DNA from: G965222335 sp965222335
GTDB lineage: Bacteria; Pseudomonadota; Gammaproteobacteria; Pseudomonadales; Halieaceae
Assembly: GCA_965222335.1 (NCBI GenBank)
Contig: OZ244944.1
Span: 3,596,001 to 3,660,000, forward strand
Direction: 5' to 3'
Length of the DNA stretch: 64,000 nt
A model generated the notes under the pieces. That model ran no database searches, was not told the origin of the DNA, and saw nothing but the letters and a program-made list of their open reading frames with translations. This document shows positions 17,487-24,911 of this stretch, piece after piece (position 1 is the stretch's first letter; each line of letters begins with the position of its first letter). The position numbers and the translations under genes are program-made.

Positions 17487-17933
17487 ATGAAGCAGCTTCT
17501 TATACTCTGCGCAATATCACTGTTAACAGTAACAGGTACGATGCATGCTTTCTCAGCTGAAAAGAGCGTGACGTGGAATGCGGCGCAAGCCCAGGCTCAA
17601 TCTGACAACCTTCTGGACGCCGCGCAAGAACTGGTCAGGGAGTGTCGGACTTGACCACCAAATTATTCGGAGGTCGATACATCAAATACCCACCTTGGAT
17701 TCCTGTATCACGTTCGGCACTTCAGAAGTGTGGCAGCTGAGCTTTCCATGGCGCTAGAAAATGGCAAAGGGAGAGACTGGACCGCTCCCATGTACAACGA
17801 GTTGGTTGATATTATGCCGGATCTCAAGAAGTACGCTATTGATAACCCGAGAGGAGCCTGGGTGGCCGTGGAGCGAGCGGTTATCGAGGCTGATAACGCG
17901 CTAAAAGAGCTGGGAACTTCGTATTCGAACTAA
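17487..17933 (+). pseudogene. Exported hypothetical protein interrupted by an in-frame TGA
   Basis: A single 149-codon frame runs from ATG 17487 (behind AAGGAGA) to TAA 17933, apart from a TGA at 17652-17654 (codon 56). The first part is a signal peptide, MKQLLILCAISLLTVTGTMHAFS, followed by WNAAQAQAQSDNLLDAAQEL. The part after the stop continues coherently: THLGFLYHVRHFRSVAAEL, WTAPMYNELVDIMPDLKKYA and NPRGAWVAVERAVIEAD. This looks like one helical periplasmic protein of about 148 residues disabled by a nonsense change. Restart at GTG 17730 would lack the signal. No family is recognised; the gene lies between the His-rich gene and a paralogue remnant. Confidence 0.6.
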
Positions 17934-17989
17934 CTCTCCTGCAAACTATTAGCCTGATTTATGTTGATGAATTTTGGAGTACGACCCTC

Positions 17990-18018
17990 TTGACTAGAGA
18001 TGAAGGAATTTATATATA
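17990..18018 (+). promoter_or_regulatory. Sigma-70-like promoter before degraded metal-island gene
   Basis: TTGACT at 17990-17995 and TATATA at 18013-18018 are 17 bases apart, a good housekeeping promoter. Reading TATAGT at 18015-18020 as the -10 would give a 19-base spacer, as in MerR-type promoters, but no dyad symmetry is seen between the elements. Transcription would begin just before the degraded gene at 18031. Confidence 0.45.
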
Positions 18019-18030
18019 GTATCGAAATAG

Positions 18031-18393
18031 GACCACAGGCTCGGTGTCGACGAGGTTAGTCTGGTCAAGCGCAGACTCAAGGTGACCGAGCCCAATAAAT
18101 CGACTATTGAACAGGCGCCTCAGGAAATTGACGCGATCTATGGGATGGTCGAGACTTGCTTTGACGCGGAATTCCACGAGCCTCACGTTGCATACGGCGC
18201 GCCGCGAATCTGCCTTAATTGCGTAGAAGAGATTTTGAAAGATCAGCGAGTGGAAGTTGATCCGGGCTGGTGGGATCTTTTCAAGGAAGAGTACTACAAG
18301 TTCATCGTCGCAACTTTCGCGGACGCGTGGATAGAAACATGGCGATCACCCTCAAACAGAAGAAGCAATTTAAGTCGCGCTCTCAGTCGGTAA
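18031..18393 (+). pseudogene. Degraded paralogue of the small metal-island protein
   Basis: The frame opens directly after TAG 18028-18030 with DHRLGVDEVSLVKRRLKV, which aligns with the N-terminus of the intact protein at 3503-3868 (EHRLGVSEVNVVNRHLKL). The start codon is missing. Homology continues through EIDAIYGMVE, AYGAPRICLNCVEEIL and WWDLFKEEYYKF and then stops: the expected D-Q-N...H-E-P-W-S-C-H end is replaced by an unrelated tail. A GTG at 18082 could start a shortened product that keeps the C-L-N-C pair. The gene is best read as a decaying second copy. Confidence 0.65.
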
Positions 18394-18410
18394 TTATTTC
18401 GAGCATTGTT

Positions 18411-18525
18411 GAGGATGTTCTAAGTATGGTGTTTTTAATGTTGTCGCCGTTTATCAGGAATATAGGCTATTGAAAATAGAATTAGGAAATTGGCTTATTG
18501 ATAATCAGTGGAGTGGGCGTGGTGG
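18411..18525 (+). repeat. Diverged direct repeat, copy A (coding tail)
   Basis: About 115 bases that match 20297-20408 at roughly three quarters of positions by eye. One frame in both copies encodes the same peptide end: VLSMVFLMLSPFIRNIGY-stop here and FLSMVFFMVSPFIRKLSH-stop in copy B. Differences fall often at third codon positions, so the repeat derives from the 3' end of a protein gene, perhaps a membrane transporter. Copies A and B flank the cadR/cation-transporter module. Confidence 0.55.
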
Positions 18526-18672
18526 TCAATTTATAAGAATAAATTATGTTTATAGTTGAGAGGCTCGCATGCGTTATCAATGGATTGATACATGCTGGGT
18601 GTGGAAGCTTTGAGACAAAATTGCCATTTTCCCCTCTCTATCAAAGGCAACCTGTCCTGGCGAGAAGGCAAC

Positions 18673-18696
18673 AAAAAAATTCCCCGGTCGCGGGAA
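18673..18696 (-). terminator. Rho-independent terminator for cadR
   Basis: On the minus strand TTCCC and GGGAA form a stem around a GC-rich loop and are followed by a run of seven T (A-run 18673-18679 on the plus strand). It begins 28 bases after the cadR stop codon, where a terminator is expected. Confidence 0.6.
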
Positions 18697-18723
18697 GCGC
18701 GGGAGATTTTTTGAATGCGCGTG

Positions 18724-19134
18724 TCAGCCGCTCGAAGCCGGAGTAGCCGATAAATTACGCAATATGCCGCACTGCTCCACTGTCCGACGGTTTGAGCAGC
18801 TGCGGCGCAGCATTCCCAGTTGCTCGTTCAGTTTGGTGAGTTCCTGGATACGCGCCTCCACCTGCTCGATATGCTTATCCATCATCCGGTTCACGTCATC
18901 ACATTGCGCACCGGGCGAACGGTTTAATGCCAACAACTGCCGAATCTCCGGCAAACTGAGATCCAGGCTGCGACATTGCTTGATAAACAGCAGTTGCTCA
19001 ACGGCAGCTTCATCGTACAGGCGAAAATTGCCTTCACTGCGTTCTGCAGAGGCAATCAAATGTTCCTTTTCATAATGCCGGATGGTTTGCACGGAGCAGC
19101 CAGTCACTTTCGACAGTTCGCCGATTTTCATCAT
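18724..19134 (-). CDS. cadR: Cd(II)/Pb(II)-responsive MerR-family regulator (CadR/PbrR type)
   Basis: The 136-residue protein starts MMKIGELSKVTGCSVQTIRHYE and has the MerR helix-turn-helix, wing (FRLYDEAAVEQLLFIKQCRSLDLS) and dimerisation helix. The three cysteines used by CadR/PbrR for soft metals are visible: one in the recognition-helix end (K-Q-C-R), one in A-Q-C-D-D-V-N and one near the end (VEQCGILRNLS). Either the first or second Met may be the start. It is divergent from a cation transporter and both share the promoter region at 19135-19212, which has an almost ideal MerR operator. It is inferred to activate the transporter when Cd, Pb or Zn is present. Confidence 0.9.
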   Translation of the reverse strand: MMKIGELSKVTGCSVQTIRHYEKEHLIASAERSEGNFRLYDEAAVEQLLFIKQCRSLDLSLPEIRQLLALNRSPGAQCDDVNRMMDKHIEQVEARIQELTKLNEQLGMLRRSCSNRRTVEQCGILRNLSATPASSG

Positions 19135-19149
19135 CTCTCAATATTCCGA

Positions 19150-19180
19150 TTGACTCTATAGTTGCTATAGAGTTTATAGT
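19150..19180 (+). promoter_or_regulatory. MerR-type promoter and CadR operator for the cation transporter
   Basis: The -35 TTGACT (19150-19155) and -10 TATAGT (19175-19180) are separated by 19 bases, the elongated spacer typical of MerR-activated promoters. Between them lies a perfect dyad with arms ACTCTATAG and CTATAGAGT (19153-19173), separated by 3 bases, as expected for a CadR/PbrR/ZntR dimer. It drives the gene starting at 19213. Confidence 0.88.
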
Positions 19181-19212
19181 GACCGTCCGTACATCCACAA
19201 GGGCTTTATTCG

Positions 19213-20118
19213 ATGTCTGACCCGTGCAGTGACGGCTGCCAGAGCGCGAAGGTTGCCAATGCCCCCACCTCTGGGATAGCGAATACTGATACGGCTTTTC
19301 AACATGGCTATGTCAGTGACTACCGAGTACCAAAAATGGACTGCCCGTCGGAGGAGGGGATGATCCGCATGGCCTTGGACAGTATTGAGCCCCGGGTTTT
19401 ACTGGAGTTCGATACCCCGAATCGGAAGGTGCGGGTATTCCATGGCGACAATGGGGCTACCATCGAAGAGAGGATGCGCTCCCTGAGACTGGGTGCCACG
19501 CTCGAAAAAACCACCCCGGTGGGGGAAGAGGATCTTGCCCGGGCCAAGGAGAACGAAGAGGCAGCCGCCCAGGTCGAAGCCGGTATTTTGAAGTGGCTGC
19601 TGGCCATCAACGGCGTTATGTTCGTGGTTGAACTGACAGTAGGCTGGCTGGCGCAATCCACCGGCTTGATTGCCGATTCCCTGGATATGTTCGCCGATGC
19701 CGCGGTTTATGGCGTCGCTCTCTATGCGGTGGGGCACAGCCTTCGCACCAAGCTGCGCGCGGCGCATTTGTCAGGCTGGCTGCAGTTAATTCTGGCGCTG
19801 GGAGTCCTGTCTGAAGTTGGGCGGCGATTTGTCTTCGGCAGCGAACCCGTATCTGCGTTAATGATGGGTTTTGGTCTTGTGGCTCTGGCGGCCAACGTCT
19901 GGTGTCTGGTGCTCATCGCAAGAAACCGGCATAGCGGCGCGCACATGAAAGCAAGTTGGATCTTTTCGGCTAATGATGTCATCGCCAATTCGGGTGTTAT
20001 CCTTGCCGGTGTATTGGTCGCCTGGACGGGCTCCCGTTATCCCGACCTGGTCATTGGTCTGATCATCGGTCTGATTGTGCTGAATGGCGCCCGGCGTATT
20101 CTGCAACTGCGCTATTAG
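19213..20118 (+). CDS. Cation diffusion facilitator-like transporter with N-terminal HMA-like domain
   Basis: A 301-residue protein. The N-terminal part starts with a Cys-containing stretch (C5, C9) and then has an HMA-like beta-alpha domain (residues about 35-100: YRVPKMDCPSEEG, with C44, then LLEFDTPNRKVRVFH). The C-terminal part has six helices of the CDF type: GVMFVVELTVGWLAQSTGLI, then D155, D158 and D162 in ADSLDMFAD (helix 2), and W-I-F-S-A-N254-D255-V-I (helix 5). The usual cytoplasmic C-terminal CDF domain is absent; the protein ends after helix 6. It is likely a Zn/Cd/Pb exporter at the inner membrane, under CadR. The exact metal is not shown by the sequence. Confidence 0.85.
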   Translation: MSDPCSDGCQSAKVANAPTSGIANTDTAFQHGYVSDYRVPKMDCPSEEGMIRMALDSIEPRVLLEFDTPNRKVRVFHGDNGATIEERMRSLRLGATLEKTTPVGEEDLARAKENEEAAAQVEAGILKWLLAINGVMFVVELTVGWLAQSTGLIADSLDMFADAAVYGVALYAVGHSLRTKLRAAHLSGWLQLILALGVLSEVGRRFVFGSEPVSALMMGFGLVALAANVWCLVLIARNRHSGAHMKASWIFSANDVIANSGVILAGVLVAWTGSRYPDLVIGLIIGLIVLNGARRILQLRY

Positions 20119-20511
20119 TCTTCGGTCTTTCTCGCTGTTCGGATTCACAAAGGCAGAATCTCGCGCTTAGGCGGCCTGTTGAAACAAGCTCCGCTCTCGC
20201 CGGTACATACGAGGAATCTTTCTCTCAACAATGCCCTTACTGTTGATTTGAGCTTCTGCTTCTGGGGCTATGCCGTTAAGAGGTGTGCATATTTTTGAAG
20301 AAATTTCTGAGCATGGTATTTTTCATGGTATCGCCATTTATCAGGAAATTAAGCCATTGATAATAAAAGATAAAAATAGCTCATTGATAATCGAGTGGGA
20401 GTAGGTGGACGCCAGGCGCTGGCCTGAGTTTTACGCAGTAGAGCGACGAAACCCGCTGAGATAGCCGTATCTGTTTGCCAGGGCGGCCCTCACTGCCTCC
20501 CGGGGGTAAGT
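20119..20511. other. Island edge: intergenic with coding remnants
   Basis: About 390 bases without an intact gene. On the minus strand a start-less frame at about 20167-20290 reads GIVERKIPRMYRRERSLFQQ and ends in a TAA, which looks like the C-terminal end of a lost protein I cannot identify. The second copy of a direct repeat lies at 20297-20408. To the right the base composition shifts to the GC-rich background. No promoter was clear. Confidence 0.4.
20297..20408 (+). repeat. Diverged direct repeat, copy B (coding tail)
   Basis: Partner of 18411-18525. The frame FLKKFLSMVFFMVSPFIRKL, then SH and a stop, shares most residues with copy A. The upstream frame has a stop a few codons before, so the gene body is missing. 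With copy A it brackets cadR and the CDF-like gene in direct orientation. Confidence 0.55.
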
Positions 20512-21153
20512 ATGCCAGGATTTGTACGCTGTATACCGATATGCGCCTCGTTCTTAGGTGCACTGGTGTGGGCGGGGGGCAGCGCGAATTCCCCCAACGA
20601 TGTCTCCCCGGCTGTCGCCAGCCATGACGCCGCTACCCGTCAGCGCGAGGCAGAGATCCTCGCCGAAGGTAAGCAGATCGCTCTGCGTGCCAAGGCAGAG
20701 TTGGGCAAAAATCTGATGCAGGCGCTGGCTGACGGGGGTGCCGTCTCGGCGATCGAGTTTTGTAACGTGCGCGCGCTGCCAATTACGGAACAGGTTTCCC
20801 GGGAGCAAGGCGCGTCAATCAAGCGCGTTAGCGACCAGCCACGTAATCCGGCCAATCTGGCCAGTAGCAAGGAAAGTGGTTATATTGCGGGCGCGAAGGC
20901 GTCACTTGCGGCCGGAGACGCGCCCGCGCCGGCGCTGCATGAGCTCGAGGGGCGCTGGGTGGCCTACTACCCGATCCTTACCGATGGTATGTGCCTGCAA
21001 TGCCATGGCACGCCCGGTAAGCAGGTGGCTGAGGAAACACTGTCTGCACTGGGCGCGCGCTATCCCGATGATCAGGCAACGGGCTACGGCGCCAACGAGC
21101 TGCGAGGCATCTGGGTGATTACACTGTCACCAGAGCGTGTCGAGGTGTATTGA
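20512..21153 (+). CDS. DUF3365 haem-binding periplasmic protein
   Basis: A 213-residue protein with an N-terminal signal-like helix (FVRCIPICASFLGALVW), an alpha-helical segment (QIALRAKAELGKNLMQALAD, AIEFCNVRALPITEQV) and a C161-L-Q-C-H165 class c haem motif followed by G-T-P-G. Together with the SDQPRNPANLA region these match DUF3365 (Tll0287-like) sensor proteins, which bind haem in a PAS-like fold. It acts in the periplasm, perhaps as a redox or gas sensor. No output domain is attached and no partner gene lies next to it. Confidence 0.85.
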   Translation: MPGFVRCIPICASFLGALVWAGGSANSPNDVSPAVASHDAATRQREAEILAEGKQIALRAKAELGKNLMQALADGGAVSAIEFCNVRALPITEQVSREQGASIKRVSDQPRNPANLASSKESGYIAGAKASLAAGDAPAPALHELEGRWVAYYPILTDGMCLQCHGTPGKQVAEETLSALGARYPDDQATGYGANELRGIWVITLSPERVEVY

Positions 21154-21265
21154 GCCAAAGCTTGTCGAGACGCCTGGCAATATCGAATAAACACACAATT
21201 TGGACGATCCATACCCCGGCTGGCTTTGTCGGTTTATTATCTTCAGGGAGTGAAGGGAGAAGTTT

Positions 21266-22372
21266 ATGATCAACGTAGCAACCTGGTGCTTACGCGCTGC
21301 CTGTCTCAGCGCATCGCTGGTGTTACTGTCCGGCTGCAGCGACGGTAGCGACTCGTTCGCCGAGCTGACACCGGGGCCCTATGCCAGCGATGACCTGTGG
21401 CTGTGCAAGCCGGGTATCGAGCTGGATCGCTGCCTGGAAGTGGACCTGACCATCACCCAGGTCTATGAGGATGGCAATATGGCCGTATTCGAGCATGAGC
21501 CAGCCACGGATGCGCCTTTCGATTGTTTTTACGTCTATCCCACGGTCGATCTTCGGGAAGAGCCTGGAAACACGCTCGATCTCTCTGATGTCACGCCCAT
21601 ATTGAGGCCGCTCCACAATCAGGCGGCCCGATTTACCGAACTGTGCAAGGTCTACGCGCCCAAGTATCGGCAGATGACCATCGGCAGTTACGCTGTGGAG
21701 GATGTTTTTAACAGCGATTTTTTCCAGCTCGGGTACTCGGACATTGAAGAGGCCTTCGACCAGTACTTGCTGGAAAACCCGGAGAGGAATTTTGTTCTCA
21801 TGGGGCATTCCCAGGGCTCTCACGTACTGCTGGAATTGCTGAAGAATCGCTTTGAGAATGATGAGCGCCTCAGGCGGCGCATGATCTCCGCACTCGTGAT
21901 CGGCCCCACGGGCCGCCTTGAGGTCCCCGCGGGCGCCTTGTCCGGTGGCACTTTCAACAACATTCCCCTGTGCCAGTTTGCCACGGACACCTCGTGCATC
22001 GTTGCCTACGACAGCATTGCGGCGGGGAATGCAGAGCAGAGACCAGAGGTTTCCACGCCGCGTCCCTGCACCAATCCGAGCGCTCTCGGTGGGGAGCCCG
22101 GTATCGCAGCCAATATCATCTACAACAGTGACGAGGGCATTCCCTTTCCCGAGGGCGTGGAAACCGACTGGATTGGCTACCCGGGGCTTTACTCCCTGAA
22201 CTGTGAAGCAGATGGCTTTCTGGGCGTGGGCGTGGCACCCGGGCGGACAACGCCCTTCACGCCGCAGCTGATCCAGTCGGTCCTCGGCGATTCAACGCTG
22301 CACCTGGCGGACTACAATTTCGCCATGGGTGACCTGTTGCGGATAGTTGAGGTCCAGGCGGACTTCCACTGA
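21266..22372 (+). CDS. DUF3089 alpha/beta-hydrolase lipoprotein
   Basis: The 368-residue protein has a lipobox (LLSGC24), then a DUF3089 domain: DLWLCKPGIELDRC, FDCFYVYPTVDLREEPG, LCKVYAPKYRQMTIGSY and the nucleophile elbow LMGHSQGSHVLLELL (S182). Several cysteine pairs suggest disulfides in the periplasm or on the surface. DUF3089 proteins are predicted serine hydrolases; the substrate is unknown. An AGGGAG lies upstream of the ATG. The gene ends 71 bases before the convergent TetR gene and no clear terminator hairpin is seen between them. Confidence 0.85.
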   Translation: MINVATWCLRAACLSASLVLLSGCSDGSDSFAELTPGPYASDDLWLCKPGIELDRCLEVDLTITQVYEDGNMAVFEHEPATDAPFDCFYVYPTVDLREEPGNTLDLSDVTPILRPLHNQAARFTELCKVYAPKYRQMTIGSYAVEDVFNSDFFQLGYSDIEEAFDQYLLENPERNFVLMGHSQGSHVLLELLKNRFENDERLRRRMISALVIGPTGRLEVPAGALSGGTFNNIPLCQFATDTSCIVAYDSIAAGNAEQRPEVSTPRPCTNPSALGGEPGIAANIIYNSDEGIPFPEGVETDWIGYPGLYSLNCEADGFLGVGVAPGRTTPFTPQLIQSVLGDSTLHLADYNFAMGDLLRIVEVQADFH

Positions 22373-22443
22373 GTGTCGAACGATTAATGCGCTTGCCTGG
22401 GTTGATCGGCGGCGCGTCCTCGCACCTGCGCCTGCCGGCCATT

Positions 22444-23133
22444 TCAACCAGCGCTTGAGGTGGGTCCTCCCGCCAGGCCCGCGGCCATGAACTCCAGCAC
22501 CTGCTCCACATGATCCCAGGGTTCAAGTGGCGCGGTCATGCCGCGCCGCACGGCCCAGGGGCGTGGCGACAGGTGCATTTCCTCCAGCCCGCGCATCAGC
22601 ACCTGGCCCGCCAGGCCCAGGCGCAGGGCGAGCGTCGTATCATTGACCTCGGGGTGGAGCTTCTGCAGCAGCAGCGAAATCCTGTAGTTACTGTCGCCCA
22701 GCCAGGCGTCGACGATCTCTTCCAGCAGGGTGGAGCGGTCGCTGTAGAGTCGACTGATCAGCCGCACATAGCCGATCCCCGCCTCCCCTTTGTCGATCGC
22801 CAGGCTGGCCATGGGCAGGGCGATAATTTCCGCGATATCCCTCTCGGTTAACAACGCCTTGCGCGAGCGTTCTTCCAGCAAGCGCCGCCGCATCGTCGCC
22901 TGGTGCTCCATGTGCCGGCTTACCAGCTCGGTCACCAGCGCATCCAGCGAGCCGAAGTGGTAGTGCAGGATGCCCGGGCTGACGCCGGCGGCGGCGTTGA
23001 TAGCCCGGATGGAGGTGCCCTCAACGCCGTGGGCAACAATCAACTGTTGCGCCGCGGCCAGCAGCTTTTCCCTGGCCTCCCCGCGGCGGACGCCCGCCGG
23101 TTTAACACCACGTACCGATTCGCTCTCTGACAT
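22444..23133 (-). CDS. TetR/AcrR-family transcriptional regulator
   Basis: A 229-residue regulator. The TetR N-terminal domain is at about residues 17-64: AREKLLAAAQQLIVAHGVEG, TSIRAINAAAGVSPGILHYH, F-G-S-L-D-A-L. The C-terminal ligand domain is helical and unlike well-known members. It is divergent from the sulfatase gene, with 124 bases between the two starts. That gap carries a perfect 9-base inverted repeat at 23178-23210, a reasonable operator, so it probably represses the sulfatase/TonB-receptor pair and itself. Confidence 0.9.
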   Translation of the reverse strand: MSESESVRGVKPAGVRRGEAREKLLAAAQQLIVAHGVEGTSIRAINAAAGVSPGILHYHFGSLDALVTELVSRHMEHQATMRRRLLEERSRKALLTERDIAEIIALPMASLAIDKGEAGIGYVRLISRLYSDRSTLLEEIVDAWLGDSNYRISLLLQKLHPEVNDTTLALRLGLAGQVLMRGLEEMHLSPRPWAVRRGMTAPLEPWDHVEQVLEFMAAGLAGGPTSSAG

Positions 23134-23177
23134 ACCGATTCCCGTTTACGTATTGCGATTCTATGGCCGAAACCTAT

Positions 23178-23210
23178 ATTCGATCAACTGTTTCATACAT
23201 GTGATCGAAT
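23178..23210. promoter_or_regulatory. Inverted repeat, likely TetR operator
   Basis: ATTCGATCA (23178-23186) and TGATCGAAT (23202-23210) are perfect reverse complements with a 15-base spacer. The site sits between the divergent TetR and sulfatase genes. Assignment to the TetR protein is by position only. Confidence 0.55.
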
Positions 23211-23257
23211 AGCCCGCGATAAGCAGGGCAGGGCGCAGCACTCAGGGGAGCTGAACG

Positions 23258-24829
23258 ATGGAGGTGGTTGCGATGTGGCGCTTGCTCGGCAGGCGATGCA
23301 GGGGCCTGGTATCGGCATTGCTGCTCTGCCTGGCCGGTGCGGTGAGCGCCGCGGAAAAGCCCAATGTCGTGATTTTCCTGGCCGACGACCTCGGCTGGGC
23401 GGACGTGGGTTATCACGGCGGCGACATCGCCACGCCCTCGATAGACCGGCTGGCGCAGGAAGGGGTAAAGCTCGAGCGCTTCTACGTGATGCCGATCTGC
23501 TCCCCGACGCGCGCTGCCCTGATGACGGGCAGGGACCCCCTCGTGCTGGGCATCGCCTACGACCAGATTCACCCCTGGTATAACGCGGGGCTTGCGGCCG
23601 ATGAGGTAGTGATTGCGGAGCTGTTCCGTGCGGCAGGGTATCAGACCGGATTGGTCGGCAAGTGGCATCTGGGACACTCCCAGGCGCACCAGACGCCCAA
23701 TGCACAGGGTTTCGACGAGTTTTTCGGTCACCTGCACACCAATACCGATTACTACAGCCACCAGCGCGAGGGCGGGCATGACCTGCAGCGTAACGGCACC
23801 AGCGTCCACGCGCCGGGGGAATACCTGACCCGGCTGCAGGCGCGTGAGGCCCTGCGTTTTGTTCGCGAGCGCGATCCGGACTCGCCATTCTTCCTGTATG
23901 TGCCCTTTACTGCCCCTCACAGTCCGATGCAGGCGCCCGAGGAGACCATCGACAAGTATCGTGATCTGCCCCAGGAGAACTTCCGCCGGATTTATGCAGC
24001 GATGGTGGACGAGATGGATCAGGCCATGGGTGAAATGCTGGACCTGCTGGATGCCCAGGGGCTGACGGAAAACACCCTGGTCCTGTTCTTCAGCGATAAC
24101 GGGGGCTTCAACGCCTTCGGCGGCAACAACCTGCCGCTCAAGGGGCAGAAAGGGCAGGCCTACGAAGGGGGCATCCGCGTGCCTGCGGTCATGCGCTGGC
24201 CGGCCGGACTGAGTGGCGGTGAGGTCAGCGATCAACTGGTGTCGGTGCTGGATGTCCTGCCCACGCTGGCGGCGGCGAGCGGTATCGCTATACCCGATGA
24301 CCTCGCTCTCGATGGCCAGGATGTCTGGGCGGCGTTGCGCAGTGGCGTGCAGGTGCCGCGGGAAAAGCCCCTGTTCTTCGTGTCGGAGATCCCGATCCCC
24401 GGACTGATCAGTGCGGCGGTGATCGATGCCCCCTGGAAGCTCGTGCAGCAGATTCGGGAAGGCCAGACGCGGACCGATGTCCGCACGGCACTCTACCGGC
24501 TTGATCAGGACCCGTATGAACAGCAGGACCTGGCAAGCGGGCATCCCGAGCAGGTTGAGCGGCTTGCCGAAGCCTTGCGCCAGTGGCGGGCCCAGCACCC
24601 GCTCGCCGGGACGCGCAGCACGCTGGTGCCGCACCCGGGCTGGGTCGCGCCGCTCGACTGGGCCGCCGCAGTCCAGCCCAGCTCCGGGTTGCAGGACGCC
24701 TGGCGCAACGAGCTGCCCTTCACCCGTGCCATCTTCGACGCCATCGGCGATCGCGGGCGTCTGGTTGACCCCGAGACAAAACGGCGTCTGCTCGAGGAGG
24801 AACGGGCCCGCAAAACCCAATTTCAGTAA
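23258..24829 (+). CDS. Type I sulfatase (arylsulfatase family), exported
   Basis: A 523-residue sulfatase with a signal peptide (LVSALLLCLAGAVSAAEKP). Motifs: D43-D44 metal ligands in NVVIFLADDLGWADVGYHGG, the formylglycine signature C81-S-P-T-R85 followed by AALMTGR, GLVGKWHLGHS (a conserved K-W-H-L-G) and FFSDNGGFNAFGGN. The cysteine is converted to formylglycine by an anaerobic or aerobic maturase elsewhere in the genome. Both ATG 23258 (GGGGAG) and ATG 23273 (GGAGG) have good ribosome sites; either gives a signal peptide. The TonB receptor follows, so a sulfated substrate is probably imported and desulfated. The substrate class is not determined. Confidence 0.92.
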   Translation: MEVVAMWRLLGRRCRGLVSALLLCLAGAVSAAEKPNVVIFLADDLGWADVGYHGGDIATPSIDRLAQEGVKLERFYVMPICSPTRAALMTGRDPLVLGIAYDQIHPWYNAGLAADEVVIAELFRAAGYQTGLVGKWHLGHSQAHQTPNAQGFDEFFGHLHTNTDYYSHQREGGHDLQRNGTSVHAPGEYLTRLQAREALRFVRERDPDSPFFLYVPFTAPHSPMQAPEETIDKYRDLPQENFRRIYAAMVDEMDQAMGEMLDLLDAQGLTENTLVLFFSDNGGFNAFGGNNLPLKGQKGQAYEGGIRVPAVMRWPAGLSGGEVSDQLVSVLDVLPTLAAASGIAIPDDLALDGQDVWAALRSGVQVPREKPLFFVSEIPIPGLISAAVIDAPWKLVQQIREGQTRTDVRTALYRLDQDPYEQQDLASGHPEQVERLAEALRQWRAQHPLAGTRSTLVPHPGWVAPLDWAAAVQPSSGLQDAWRNELPFTRAIFDAIGDRGRLVDPETKRRLLEEERARKTQFQ

Positions 24830-24911
24830 ACCCACAAAACCCGAGGCCCGCGCCAGGTAAGGAATACCCGGGCGGGCCCAATTGATAAACATAATCAGGA
24901 GTACCCAAGCC

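Noticed and set aside
17363..17560. Small frame MNKLLKQTNQV before the TGA-interrupted gene
   Set aside because: It overlaps the better gene at 17487 and has no good ribosome site or signal.
17652..17654. TGA as selenocysteine codon
   Set aside because: No SECIS-like hairpin was seen and the protein does not resemble a selenoprotein.
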